This document shows positions 1-7,646 of a stretch of 48,938 nt of DNA, in pieces. The position numbers were made by a program, and so were the translations under genes. The notes under the pieces were generated by a model that was not told the DNA's origin, searched no databases, and was given only the letters and a program-made list of their open reading frames with translations. Positions within the stretch are counted from its first letter, which is position 1. Each line of letters starts with the position of its first letter. Location of the stretch: positions 1 to 48,938 of IMG/VR virus record IMGVR_UViG_3300041583_000259. One strand, 5' to 3'. The stretch is from a virus.

Positions 1-114
1 GCAGCTAAGACATTCTTTCATTCTTTGATCTTTTACTTTTGAGTCAACCCAACCTATGGTTGGGTTTAATAAGTCAATAGGCCTTGCTTTTCTCATGCTG
101 ATTACCTTATCCAT
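1..114 (-). CDS. Duplicate 5' end of the Cys-rich small protein gene (contig-overlap copy)
   Basis: Bases 114 to 1 repeat the start of the 84-residue gene at 48671-48925, with the same ATG and the first 38 codons. It is truncated only because the contig was linearised here. It is not a second gene. The ATG lies 13 nt inside the end of the fibrinogen-like gene, showing that the two are consecutive and overlapping in the circular genome. Confidence 0.7.
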   Translation of the reverse strand, partial: MDKVISMRKARPIDLLNPTIGWVDSKVKDQRMKECLSC

Positions 115-127
115 ATTTGATTTATTT
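1..127. repeat. Terminal direct repeat, left copy (circular contig overlap)
   Basis: These 127 bases are identical to the last 127 bases of the window. The repeat cuts through a minus-strand gene that is whole only at the right end. The length of 127 equals a common maximum assembler k-mer, so I read this as a circular-assembly overlap rather than a true terminal repeat. Confidence 0.95.
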
Positions 128-806
128 CTCCTGTAAGCAAGCTCCCCGTGCAGGCAGTATACATGGACACAACAATATTATTTGTCATCGTATGAAACCA
201 CTCAAAAGGTTGGGTATTAAATAATTGGTCATACCTATTCGGCGATTCAGAACATGCTGATAGGTTGTTTATGTTTCCATAAACCAAGTTTACTGAACCA
301 TCTAGAATCCCAGCAGTACCAGCGAAAAAGCCACAGTTTACGTTTGAAACCTGTATGACTCTTGCCTTAACCTTGACCTGGGTTATAGACTTTTCAGTTA
401 TCAATGGCTGGCTTACTCGTATTAAGCTGGCTCCATTGCCCCCTTGACAGCCAAAGAAATTTGCTTGATTATTAGCAACTCCCGGCCCATTGAATGGGAC
501 GCTGGATTGAATGCTAGCCCTATTACTCACAAGGTCACCACCACCAGATCCAAAAGAAGGGATAAGCGCGCTTGAGTAAGGGCCAAAAACTGGGGATATA
601 TTCATCCAGCCACCACCAGAAGTGGTCATGTCACACAGTATCTGATGTTTACTTCCGTCCGAGAACGATATCCAGTAAAGCCCATCCTGTGATGCGGGAA
701 AGCTTTGCTTAATTTCTGCGGCGCTTGTTGCGGCCCCCGCTTCTGTTAGGCCGTCAATTTTAAGAGCAGCGGTGCTAGCCAAGAGCGCACCTAAAACTCC
801 AGACAT
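102..806 (-). CDS. Fibrinogen-C-like receptor-binding fibre protein
   Basis: A 234-residue protein. Residues about 27-70 follow the opening pattern of fibrinogen beta/gamma C-terminal domains: an AAEIK start, a P-x-S-x-DGLYWI strand, then CDMTTSGGGW. In animals this fold binds sugars and acetyl groups, and related domains occur in fibres of aquatic phages. A hydrophobic N-terminal stretch of about 20 residues with several Ala could be a short anchor. The ATG overlaps the stop of the upstream fibre gene (TAATG), so the genes are probably translationally coupled. It closes a run of fibre genes, which fits a receptor-binding tip role. The fold assignment rests on motif reading only. Confidence 0.65.
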   Translation of the reverse strand: MSGVLGALLASTAALKIDGLTEAGAATSAAEIKQSFPASQDGLYWISFSDGSKHQILCDMTTSGGGWMNISPVFGPYSSALIPSFGSGGGDLVSNRASIQSSVPFNGPGVANNQANFFGCQGGNGASLIRVSQPLITEKSITQVKVKARVIQVSNVNCGFFAGTAGILDGSVNLVYGNINNLSACSESPNRYDQLFNTQPFEWFHTMTNNIVVSMYTACTGSLLTGEINQIWIR

Positions 807-1564
807 TAGGTTAGACCGTTACCAGAAATCAGCCAGCTAGTGGCCGTTATCTTTACAGCCGTAGCAATTCCAAATGGTGCAAGAGTTCGTGAGCCAGTCG
901 TTCCCGGCCCAGCTAGTAAAAGCGTATCCATGCCTATGTTTATTGTCATGGTTGCCCCACTGCCTGCGATAAATACCACAGTCGTTCCAATAGGTAAGGC
1001 CACCTGAGAATTATCTGGGATGGTTGTCATTCGTGTGGCAGATGCGTAGATGTGCCGGCCAGCGTCAGCAGCCACGAGTGTATAAGAGCCGGTTGTTGTG
1101 GCGTTCTGCGGTATGCCGACAAAACCAAACCCGGTTGCTGCTGTAGCTAGAGTGCTGTCAGCAGGTCCAGCAGGTAGGTTAGCTGTTTCGATTACGCCAA
1201 GGCCTAGGGTTGCAGATGTCGAAGTGCCAGAGTTTGTTATGGGGGCAGTTACTGCGATTACACCAGATGGGCCAGTAGAGCCAGCAGGTCCGGTTAAGCC
1301 AGCAGCCCCTTCAGGACCAACAACTCCAGTTACAGCTTGCACCCAAAAGTTGTCGTAGTAGATGTAAAGAGTTCCATCATCGGTGTCCCACCATAGATCG
1401 TCTGGATTCGGGTTTGATGGAGGCGTGGCGGAAACCTGCACAGTGGAGGTAGGTGCCTCGACGGGAGCTGTGACCCATGTACTTCCAGTCCATATCCACG
1501 TGCGGCTGCCCGCTGTGAAGAGGTCGTCTATTGTGGGGCTGTTTGGGAAGTCAATGCTAGCCAT
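806..1564 (-). CDS. Collagen-containing fibre protein with DGTLYIYYD module
   Basis: A 252-residue fibre protein. The N-terminus (MASIDFPNSPTIDDLF, then WIWTGSTW) matches the short adaptor domain common in aquatic phage fibres. Next comes a WWDTDDGTLYIYYDNFWV module (about 58-76), a short Gly-x-y collagen run (about 82-101) and a beta-rich C-terminal domain of about 150 residues. The middle module and collagen part are clearly paralogous to the gene at 2928-3662. The start is preceded by AGAGGAACC. It is probably a trimeric virion fibre. Confidence 0.75.
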   Translation of the reverse strand: MASIDFPNSPTIDDLFTAGSRTWIWTGSTWVTAPVEAPTSTVQVSATPPSNPNPDDLWWDTDDGTLYIYYDNFWVQAVTGVVGPEGAAGLTGPAGSTGPSGVIAVTAPITNSGTSTSATLGLGVIETANLPAGPADSTLATAATGFGFVGIPQNATTTGSYTLVAADAGRHIYASATRMTTIPDNSQVALPIGTTVVFIAGSGATMTINIGMDTLLLAGPGTTGSRTLAPFGIATAVKITATSWLISGNGLT

Positions 1565-1898
1565 TAGGTTCCTCTACTGGCTCTGGTTCGATTATTTCAA
1601 CTGGGACTATTTCAACCCAAGCTAATCCAGACTCATTCCAGTAATAAGGCTTGCCGTCTTTTGGCATAGCAGTTGGCGCTTTCCAAATAAAGGCTTTGGA
1701 ATCAAAGCTCCAAGAATCAAAGGGCTGGGGTGGCTTGAACTTGCCGTCAATAACCTCCGAGCCAATCCAAGCAAAACCAGTTAGCTCGGTTTCCTCGATA
1801 AGGGTATCGGTTGGGAGTAATAGCTGGAGCAACTGAAGGTTGTCACAGATTACGTTGTTGGTCACTTTGTTGTCTTTTACTATTGCGAAAATTGTCAT
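1557..1898 (-). CDS. Small fibre-associated protein (PQPFxSW family)
   Basis: A 113-residue protein beginning MTIFAIVKDNKVTNNVIC, with a central PPQPFDSW motif and a C-terminal YYWNESGLAWVEI strand. The gene at 46008-46352 is a paralog with the same layout: N-terminal 'I/V-x-N-x-V' strand, PPQPFNSW, then YSWNEELRDWE. Such proteins sit beside fibre genes in cyanophages and pelagiphages. Their role is not established; a fibre chaperone or small adhesin is possible. GGAG lies just upstream of the ATG. The last codons overlap the next gene by 8 nt. Confidence 0.65.
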   Translation of the reverse strand: MTIFAIVKDNKVTNNVICDNLQLLQLLLPTDTLIEETELTGFAWIGSEVIDGKFKPPQPFDSWSFDSKAFIWKAPTAMPKDGKPYYWNESGLAWVEIVPVEIIEPEPVEEPNG

Positions 1899-1899
1899 C

Positions 1900-2928
1900 T
1901 TATGCTCCGTTCAATACAATAAGGCCGCCAGCTCCGCCAGCTCCACCTGCGGCGTCTCCATTCGGTTGAGCATTATTGCCACCAATTCCAGGAAGTACGC
2001 CTCCACCACCACCGCCACCTGCTCCATTACTCTGACCTGGGCCACCAGCACCGCCGCCACCGTAAAGCCCACCGCCACCGCCGCCAAGGCCCTGACCTGA
2101 GCTACCGCTACCGCCACCGCCACCGCCGCCGCCACCTGTAGTCACATAAAACACCATTGAAGTCAGGCTTCCAGCGCCGCCGTTGACGGTGCTAGAGCCT
2201 ACTCCTGGTCCGCCATTCAATCCGTTTGCCCCGCCCGCTCCGCTAGTTGTTTGATAAGTGGTGTTTGCTGACCCACCGCCACTGCCACCGGCAGCGCCCT
2301 GCCTAAGGCTTGCCTGACTTCCTCCTGTAGCGCTAAGGCCGTTAAAGGTAGAGGTCCCACCAGTACCTCCCCCAGCACCAGCGATTAATGAATAAGTCCC
2401 TGCATTTACTATCCCTGTTTGAATTTGGCCACTGCCGCCCCCACCTCCACCATGCTGACTGGTTCCGCCACCACTTGTGCCTCCATTTGCGCCAGCGCCG
2501 CCGCCACCAATAAGAGTGAACCTAGTAGCACCGGCAAAAGTCAAAGATTGCGAACTGCTATAAGTTGTGGTTGTCAAAATAGAACCTTGAGCAAACTCAC
2601 TATTTCTGATAATTGAAACCCAAGTGTCTGCGGCTATAATCATGTAAACATTTATAAAATCAGCGGTTGCTCTAAGTGTTAACTCTAGGGGATTCTGCGT
2701 TGCACCAGAATCAGAGTCCACAAGAGTGCCTGAACCCACTAAAGCATCTGAGCTATTTAGGAAAGTTACAGTTCCGCTTGGCGAAGCTCCATAGGTTTTA
2801 GACCAAATTTTGATTGTATAGATGCCAGCTAATCCGATAAATGGAATCAAGTTTTTTCCGCTTGTAGTGGAAAAGATTTTTGGCTCTGACCCGCCGCCGC
2901 CGCCAAGACTTGCTAGTGAAATTGTCAT
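1900..2928 (-). CDS. Glycine-rich fibre/adhesin protein
   Basis: A 342-residue protein. The first about 120 residues are beta-rich, followed by SLTFAGATRFTLIGGGGAG and roughly 180 residues of dense Gly-rich sequence with runs of 5-9 glycines, ending GGAGGLIVLNGA. The design resembles glycine-rich phage adhesins that fold as polyglycine-II layers with exposed variable loops. I chose the ATG at 2928 because it overlaps the upstream stop (TAATG); a start 15 nt further up would have no obvious ribosome site. It is distantly similar to the larger protein at 46368-48092. Confidence 0.7.
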   Translation of the reverse strand: MTISLASLGGGGGSEPKIFSTTSGKNLIPFIGLAGIYTIKIWSKTYGASPSGTVTFLNSSDALVGSGTLVDSDSGATQNPLELTLRATADFINVYMIIAADTWVSIIRNSEFAQGSILTTTTYSSSQSLTFAGATRFTLIGGGGAGANGGTSGGGTSQHGGGGGGSGQIQTGIVNAGTYSLIAGAGGGTGGTSTFNGLSATGGSQASLRQGAAGGSGGGSANTTYQTTSGAGGANGLNGGPGVGSSTVNGGAGSLTSMVFYVTTGGGGGGGGGSGSSGQGLGGGGGGLYGGGGAGGPGQSNGAGGGGGGGVLPGIGGNNAQPNGDAAGGAGGAGGLIVLNGA

Positions 2929-3662
2929 TATCCTAATCTCCATCCGAATGTAGGGCCTGTGTAAATAAAGACAACTGCAAAGCCTGCAACGTCTAGGTCA
3001 GCATCTTCATAGAGGCCGTTTATAAGGTTGGCGTTTCTGGCAACCAAAATTGATGTAGCTGCCCCCGTACCATCTAGGACCTGAACCTCATCGCCCACTG
3101 AAGGTGAAGCGGGGAGGGTAAGAGTAATACCAGAAGCAACGGTGGTTATGTAACGGTAGCCAGCCAGGCAGTTTGTGTTGACTCCGATTGAGTCCGTAAT
3201 CTCAGTTTTGTAATCCGACAGGTCAATACCTACGGTTTGTGTACCAGCGTCATAAGTAACTGGAGATGTTGCTGCTATAACGCCAGTAGAGCCAGTTGCG
3301 CCAGTGGCACCAGTAGCTCCTGCTGGGCCTTGAGGTCCTGCTGGGCCTTGAGGTCCTGTTGGGCCGACTAAAGACGTAACCGCTTCTACCCAAAAGCCGT
3401 CATAGTAAATGTAAAGAGTTCCATCAGTCGAGTCCCACCAAAGCGGTGTAGCCTCAGTGTCAGTTGGAGCAGTGTCACTGATTGCGACTCCTCCACCACC
3501 AGATGAGTAACTAAGTGCAGTCCAAGTAGAAGATCCATCGCCAAGTTTTAGCTTGTTAGTGTCAGACTCGAAGCCTGGCTCGCCCGATCCCAGCACAGGA
3601 TTAGCAGTTACCCACTGAGCAGCTGTGCTCCTGCGGAGCTTAATAACAGTTTGTGCTGGCAT
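2928..3662 (-). CDS. Collagen-like fibre protein with tropism-determinant-like N-terminal domain
   Basis: A 244-residue modular fibre. Residues about 7-52 (IKLRRSTAAQWVTANPVL, then EPGFESDTNKLKLGDGS) match the N-terminal attachment domain seen in many fibres, including Mtd-like proteins. A WWDSTDGTLYIYYDGFWV module follows at about 74-92, then a Gly-Pro-rich collagen run (about 100-128), an ATSPVTYD strand and a beta-rich C-terminus. A TAGAAT -10 box lies 25 nt upstream and AGGATT provides a ribosome site, so this mRNA is leadered, unlike the next upstream gene. Confidence 0.75.
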   Translation of the reverse strand: MPAQTVIKLRRSTAAQWVTANPVLGSGEPGFESDTNKLKLGDGSSTWTALSYSSGGGGVAISDTAPTDTEATPLWWDSTDGTLYIYYDGFWVEAVTSLVGPTGPQGPAGPQGPAGATGATGATGSTGVIAATSPVTYDAGTQTVGIDLSDYKTEITDSIGVNTNCLAGYRYITTVASGITLTLPASPSVGDEVQVLDGTGAATSILVARNANLINGLYEDADLDVAGFAVVFIYTGPTFGWRLG

Positions 3663-3693
3663 TAATTAATCCTTAAATTCAAGTTCAATTCTA

Positions 3694-4779
3694 TCATGCA
3701 GTCCCGCCGTCTATGACTAGAGCATCTTGGTCAAGCGAAATGGTCGAGCTGCCAGAGTTATAAACCATCGGGGAGGTGGCGTTAAGCGCACCAAGGCTTC
3801 CAGTATCACCCTTGGGAATAGTAAAGTCAAATACAGCAGCACCGCTAGTACCAGTATTGCTTACTAGCACAGAGCTGCCAGCATTCCCGGTGGTTACGGT
3901 ACCAACTGCAATTGTTGCAGAGTCACCCTGTACACCCTGTATGCCCTGAAGTGCTAGTGGGAACCAGTTGGCAGCCGCGTTTGATGGCTCCTCGCCCACT
4001 ACTGGATCGCCAGATGCAAACCACGATGCACCATCGTAAAAGACTGCATCGTTATCTACGTAGTCGGTGGTGTTTAGCCACTGACCCTGCCAGTTCAGGC
4101 CAGTCGCACCAGTTGCACCAATTGGGCCAGTGTCGCCCTGGATACCTTGAATACCCTGAATACCGGTATCACCGCGTGGGATAGTAAAATCAAATACTGC
4201 GTCACCAGAAGTGCCAGAGTTTGCAACAGACGCGTTGCTTCCAGCAGCTCCCGTAGCAGTGGTTCCTGCGGTTACCGTAGCACCGTCACCTTGCGCTCCT
4301 GTGGCTCCAGTAGGTCCAGCTGGACCAGTAGGTCCAACCAGATAGAAAAGCCCGTTAGCACTCGGCACAGGGCTTACTGTGGTGAGATCTACGGTTGTGT
4401 CAAGAGGTAGCGCAATGCTAAATGACGGAAGTGGAACTGGGATGTCATCTTGGTCAGTGAGCCTAAACTCTACAGTCCAGGTCCAGTCAACAGGATTTAG
4501 GTCCGGGTCATCGGTGGCAACTAGGCGAACGCCGCGTGTGCCGTCTCCGCCAAGTAAATAACCGCTCGCATCCAGCACACACTCGACAACTGCTGGGAGT
4601 ATTGTTACTGGGTTTGGAGTTGATGAGCCGTCAAGAAGCTTGATTGGACTTGGCCTAAAGAAAATGCTACCCTTGGCAGGTACGCCGTCTGGCTGCTGAT
4701 CTGTATCAGAACCATCTGCATAGGCTAACAGGAACTGTCCAACAACAGTTCCAAAGTTTACATTTGTGGGGAGAGCCAT
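3694..4779 (-). CDS. Collagen-like fibre protein ending in IDGGTA
   Basis: A 361-residue protein. The N-terminal beta domain (about 1-150) is followed by two collagen-like runs (about 150-170 and 203-225). These are separated by repeated modules reading 'G-N/A-A-G-S-x-x-x-V-x-N-x-GTSG-A/D-AVFDFTIP', found twice. A WLNTTDYVDNDAVFYDGASWFA segment, a typical carbohydrate-binding-like 5/12 strand pattern, lies between them. It ends ATSPMVYN...LVIDGGTA, the same last residues as the neighbouring 64-residue protein. The ATG lies only 5 nt after a TAGAAT box and has no ribosome site, so the mRNA is probably leaderless. Confidence 0.75.
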   Translation of the reverse strand: MALPTNVNFGTVVGQFLLAYADGSDTDQQPDGVPAKGSIFFRPSPIKLLDGSSTPNPVTILPAVVECVLDASGYLLGGDGTRGVRLVATDDPDLNPVDWTWTVEFRLTDQDDIPVPLPSFSIALPLDTTVDLTTVSPVPSANGLFYLVGPTGPAGPTGATGAQGDGATVTAGTTATGAAGSNASVANSGTSGDAVFDFTIPRGDTGIQGIQGIQGDTGPIGATGATGLNWQGQWLNTTDYVDNDAVFYDGASWFASGDPVVGEEPSNAAANWFPLALQGIQGVQGDSATIAVGTVTTGNAGSSVLVSNTGTSGAAVFDFTIPKGDTGSLGALNATSPMVYNSGSSTISLDQDALVIDGGTA

Positions 4780-4784
4780 AATTT

Positions 4785-4790
4785 ATTCTA
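4785..4790 (-). promoter_or_regulatory. -10 box (TAGAAT) of a leaderless promoter
   Basis: On the minus strand, GGTAGAAT sits 5 nt before the ATG of the 361-residue fibre gene. Transcription would begin at or next to the start codon. No Shine-Dalgarno sequence and no clear -35 box are present. Confidence 0.6.
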
Positions 4791-4796
4791 CCATTC

Positions 4797-4991
4797 CTAA
4801 GCGGTTCCGCCGTCAATTACTTCTGGCTGACTTAGTAATCCATAATCTAAGTCGTTCCAGTTTGTAATACCATCGCCCAGTTTGATAAGTCTGGTATCTC
4901 TTTCGATACCTATTTCACCTTGTGCAAGTATTGGGTTTGCACTTACCCAGTTTGCAGCTGTGTCGTTCCTGCTTTGAATCTGTACTGCCAT
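4797..4991 (-). CDS. Short fibre protein: tropism-determinant-like N-domain plus IDGGTA tail
   Basis: A 64-residue protein that is essentially the fibre N-terminal domain alone (RNDTAANWVSANPILAQGE, then ERDTRLIKLGDG), homologous to residues 7-52 of the protein at 2928-3662. It ends EVIDGGTA, like the protein at 3694-4779. It lacks a shaft or receptor domain, so it may act as an adaptor, cap or evolutionary building block. The ATG overlaps the stop of the preceding collagen-like gene by one base (TAATG), so translation is probably coupled. Confidence 0.7.
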   Translation of the reverse strand: MAVQIQSRNDTAANWVSANPILAQGEIGIERDTRLIKLGDGITNWNDLDYGLLSQPEVIDGGTA

Positions 4992-5737
4992 TAGAAGCTA
5001 CCCGCATTTCCGCCAATAATTGCCATAATTCCACCATAGACGCTATTAGCGCCTCCTCCGTCTAGATTTCCGTACGGCTGCCCGTCTTGGCCTGCTGGAC
5101 CGCTTGGCCCTATAAGAGCTTCTAGCCATTGTGACTCCGTTCCTGAAAATCCTTCGAGTTGAGCAACCTGAAATGCTGAGAGTCCAGTTAGTCCTTGATC
5201 CCCAGTATTGCCTTTAACGCCTTGTAAACCTTGAGGGCCAGCCGCACCCATAGGACCCTGAGCACCCACTTCGCCCTGCGCTCCCTGCGCTCCATCCGCA
5301 CCTGCTGGTCCAGTAGCACCGATATCACCTTTTGCCCCAGCGGGTCCCACGTCACCCACGGGTCCCTGGTCGCCCGTATCCCCTTTAGCCCCTGCTGCTC
5401 CGGCATCGCCTTGGATGCCCTGAGCACCATCGGCTCCGGTTGCTCCATCAAGTCCATCAGATCCATTAGGGCCCACAGGTCCTTCAGCGCCAGTCGGACC
5501 CTGAGGTCCTGTATCGCCAGTTGTACCTTGCTCGCCCTGGACACCTTGTTCACCTGTTTCTCCTTTTTCGCCCGGATTTCCCTGCGGACCTGCTGGACCT
5601 GGTGCGCCAGCTGCACCACCAGAGCCTGAACGCCCGTTGCCACCTGAGTTTTTTTCAAGCTTGTTGACTTCTTTTTCAACTTTTTCTACCCATTCCGTAG
5701 ACTGCGGAGGCAAGTTAGAATCAGGCCAAATTATCAT
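4991..5737 (-). CDS. Collagen-like fibre shaft protein
   Basis: A 248-residue protein. The N-terminus (about 1-30) carries NLPPQSTEW and a short charged coil. A long Gly-x-y collagen region (about 40-175) is rich in GPxG, GDTG and GAxG triplets, and a short C-terminal domain ends with DGGGANSVYGG. Collagen repeats in phages form trimeric fibre shafts. The N-terminus resembles that of the S74 fibre at 33696-34991, suggesting both dock on the same partner. The ATG is 6 nt downstream of a TAGAAT -10 box without a ribosome site, so it probably heads a leaderless transcript just after a terminator. Confidence 0.8.
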   Translation of the reverse strand: MIIWPDSNLPPQSTEWVEKVEKEVNKLEKNSGGNGRSGSGGAAGAPGPAGPQGNPGEKGETGEQGVQGEQGTTGDTGPQGPTGAEGPVGPNGSDGLDGATGADGAQGIQGDAGAAGAKGDTGDQGPVGDVGPAGAKGDIGATGPAGADGAQGAQGEVGAQGPMGAAGPQGLQGVKGNTGDQGLTGLSAFQVAQLEGFSGTESQWLEALIGPSGPAGQDGQPYGNLDGGGANSVYGGIMAIIGGNAGSF

Positions 5738-5743
5738 TTGTCT

Positions 5744-5749
5744 ATTCTA
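5744..5749 (-). promoter_or_regulatory. -10 box (TAGAAT) of a leaderless promoter
   Basis: On the minus strand, GGTAGAAT lies 6 nt upstream of the collagen-like gene's ATG and immediately after the terminator at 5757-5805. It would restart transcription for the fibre cassette. Confidence 0.65.
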
Positions 5750-5756
5750 CCAGAAT

Positions 5757-5805
5757 AAAAAAACCCACCCAGGAGTTTTTAAACTCAGAACTGGGTGGGT
5801 TTTTA
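5757..5805 (-). terminator. Rho-independent terminator between redoxin and fibre genes
   Basis: A 12-bp perfect stem, AAACCCACCCAG (5761-5772) with CTGGGTGGGTTT (5791-5802), is flanked by a T-run in each direction. On the minus strand it ends the capsid/redoxin transcript just before the fibre cassette promoter. It could work in both directions. Confidence 0.85.
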
Positions 5806-5860
5806 CACAACACACAAGTAGCGAAAGGAGGTACGCTACTGGCTAATTATAACACAATCG

Positions 5861-6091
5861 TTATGCAAAGTGTGCCTTTAGTGCATTTAATTCGTCAAAC
5901 CTAAAGCCAGACCAGTGCCTGTCCTCAAAAACGACTACTGGTGCCTGAGTGTAACCTAAGTCTTTTATAAAATTATAAGCCTCAGTATCTTTGCTCACAT
6001 CAATAATCCTGTGCTCAATCTCAGCTTTTTTTAAAAAACTCTTTGTTGTTTCGCATTGTGGACAAGCCGGAATTGTGTATACAGTAACCAT
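5861..6091 (-). CDS. nrdH: NrdH-like glutaredoxin
   Basis: A 76-residue thioredoxin-fold redox protein. CPQC at residues 10-13 is the dithiol active site, followed by KSFLKKAEIEHRIIDVSKD, a cis-proline TQAPVV and the WSGFRFDEL tail typical of NrdH redoxins. NrdH normally supplies electrons to class Ib ribonucleotide reductase, but no reductase gene is present here, so it would use a host enzyme or act on other disulfides. It sits alone between two terminators, right after the major capsid gene, with its own TATAAT box about 35 nt upstream. This placement within the virion block is unusual. Confidence 0.85.
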   Translation of the reverse strand: MVTVYTIPACPQCETTKSFLKKAEIEHRIIDVSKDTEAYNFIKDLGYTQAPVVVFEDRHWSGFRFDELNALKAHFA

Positions 6092-6135
6092 AAAAGTTCC
6101 TAACTTTTGATTTGGGGAGATGTTTATTATAGCAA

Positions 6136-6166
6136 AGAAAAACCCCCTACCTTTAGGCAGGGGGTA
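6136..6166 (-). terminator. Terminator downstream of the major capsid gene
   Basis: The stem ACCCCCTACC (6142-6151) pairs with GGCAGGGGGT (6156-6165) with one wobble, around a 4-nt loop. On the minus strand it is followed by a T-run. It lies 20 bases after the capsid stop codon and would isolate the highly expressed capsid transcript. Confidence 0.85.
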
Positions 6167-6185
6167 AATCTTTTGAGGCTAGTGC

Positions 6186-7289
6186 TTAGGAACCGGCACC
6201 AGTCGAAGCAATAGTACCAGTTGGCACAATAAACGCTCCAGTTGCGATGTGACGAATCCGCATTTCGAAGTCATCGTTGTCAAACGAGCCATCGCGAGCA
6301 GGAACATCTCCGCCGCCCAAGAAGGTCCCACCGTTCATCTTGATACGAAGCTCAGGAGTCTCGTATCCGCGTAGGAAGCCTAGTGCTAGGTTGGGGTTCA
6401 ATGACTGACCAGCTAGCGGGATTAGGAACCAGTAGGAACCTGCACCTGAGTTGATCTTGGTCAACCAGTCGTTTACAACAATCTCGACCTGTGAACCGAT
6501 TGGGTTTCCAGATACAGTTGAAGTAACTACTGAGCCTACTGTGGTCTCGGTACGGACCTGCTGAATCGCAAGAAGCTTGCGAGCAGTCATTTCCAAGCCG
6601 CGAGGCACAACTAGTGCAAAGCGTGATACTGGTGAGGTTAGAGTACCCTGGTATGTCTGTAGGTTAGCTGCCTCAATTGCATCCTCAAGTGACTCTAAAG
6701 TCAATGAAGGGTTACCCGCAATAAGGTTCTGGTTTCCAGAGTTGAAGTTGGCAGTGTTTAGTCCTGAACCCGAAACAAGCTGCTTGGTAACTTCTTCGTC
6801 TTCTTTTCCAGCTGCCTTCTGGGCAAGCTCCAAAGGTAGACGCTCTAGTAGACCAATCTGACCATCGTTAACGATTGTCTCCCATGAGAAGCGGATGCGA
6901 GTACCAGCCTTCTTCACGGCCATGGTCTTCTCGGTTACGTTGAACCAGCCAGCAGTTGGGTACTCGCCATACTCGGCGACAGTTGGCAATGAACCGTTGT
7001 AGAACTTGTCTCCAGCGTTGTCAAGACCTTCGTCTTCGTACTTCATAGCCTGGAAGGTTACTGGGCGGAAGTCGTCTACAACCAAACGAGTTGCGAACTG
7101 GTCCCAGACCTTTGGCTGAGCTGCATAGTTCTCCAACATGATCTTGTTGATCGTTGGTGCTAGTAGCACAGGGATGTCAGAAGTAGCAATACCTTCTTGT
7201 AGTTTTAGCTTGTCCTGCCGGTCACCCTTTAGGGCACCTTCGAGTAGCCTTGCTGCCTCAATGTGGCGAGTGGTAATTTTTTCAGTCAT
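6186..7289 (-). CDS. Major capsid protein (HK97-fold)
   Basis: A 367-residue protein placed directly after the protease/scaffold and decoration genes and followed by a strong terminator, as expected for the major capsid protein. The N-terminal arm is charged and helical. The central part has PTINKIMLENYAAQPKVWDQFATRLVV, then DNAGDKFYNGSLPTVAEYGEYPTAGW and the ALELAQKAAGKEDEE-type spine helix seen in actinophage capsids. The length is typical for an HK97 fold without a large extra domain. AAGGAA precedes the ATG. The assignment comes from gene order and pattern, not a search. Confidence 0.85.
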   Translation of the reverse strand: MTEKITTRHIEAARLLEGALKGDRQDKLKLQEGIATSDIPVLLAPTINKIMLENYAAQPKVWDQFATRLVVDDFRPVTFQAMKYEDEGLDNAGDKFYNGSLPTVAEYGEYPTAGWFNVTEKTMAVKKAGTRIRFSWETIVNDGQIGLLERLPLELAQKAAGKEDEEVTKQLVSGSGLNTANFNSGNQNLIAGNPSLTLESLEDAIEAANLQTYQGTLTSPVSRFALVVPRGLEMTARKLLAIQQVRTETTVGSVVTSTVSGNPIGSQVEIVVNDWLTKINSGAGSYWFLIPLAGQSLNPNLALGFLRGYETPELRIKMNGGTFLGGGDVPARDGSFDNDDFEMRIRHIATGAFIVPTGTIASTGAGS

Positions 7290-7299
7290 TTAATATTCC

Positions 7300-7635
7300 T
7301 TAGAGTCCGGCTACAAGTCGGACAACTGCTTTGCCAGACTGAACGCTGATAACGTGGCCTACTGCTGAATTGGTATCGGTGTCCCCAACTTCAGTAGCGA
7401 GGGTATCCGCATAAGCGATATCGCCTACAGCTAGAGTAGCGGCTGTAGCGATGGTGAACTGAAAAGCGCCTGTGAACTTGAGAGTGACATGGTATGTGCC
7501 ATCCTCGCCTGCAAGTGCATCTTTTTCAGCAACGCCTACTAGGCCTCCAACAACAACTAGGTCACCAGAATTAACAGTGCTAGCTACCGCGAGAGTAACC
7601 TCAGAAGCGTCCTTGTAAATCTCATTAAGAGCCAT
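7300..7635 (-). CDS. Capsid decoration/stabilisation protein (DUF2190-like)
   Basis: A 111-residue beta-rich protein with the DUF2190 pattern: an N-terminal TVNSGDLVVVGGLVGVAEKDA, a middle strand pair VTLKFTGAFQFTIAT, then 'VGDIAYAD' and a C-terminal VGHVISVQSGKAVVRL. Members of this family are capsid cement proteins lying between protease and capsid genes, as here. The ribosome site is GAAGGAAAG, 4-5 nt before the ATG. Confidence 0.8.
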   Translation of the reverse strand: MALNEIYKDASEVTLAVASTVNSGDLVVVGGLVGVAEKDALAGEDGTYHVTLKFTGAFQFTIATAATLAVGDIAYADTLATEVGDTDTNSAVGHVISVQSGKAVVRLVAGL

Positions 7636-7646
7636 TTACTTTCCTT

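Noticed and set aside
1-127. True long terminal repeat of the virion DNA
   Set aside because: The length equals a common assembly k-mer and the repeat falls inside a coding gene within an operon. Raw-read coverage would be needed to argue otherwise.
5030-5640. CRISPR-like or tandem DNA repeats
   Set aside because: The periodicity is the nine-base Gly-x-y codon pattern of the collagen-like protein on the minus strand. There are no fixed spacers or identical repeats.
5188-5679. A 163-residue Lys/Arg-rich gene in another frame of the collagen-like gene
   Set aside because: It follows the triplet repeat of the real collagen frame shifted by one base. The biased composition and lack of a ribosome site mark it as a shadow.
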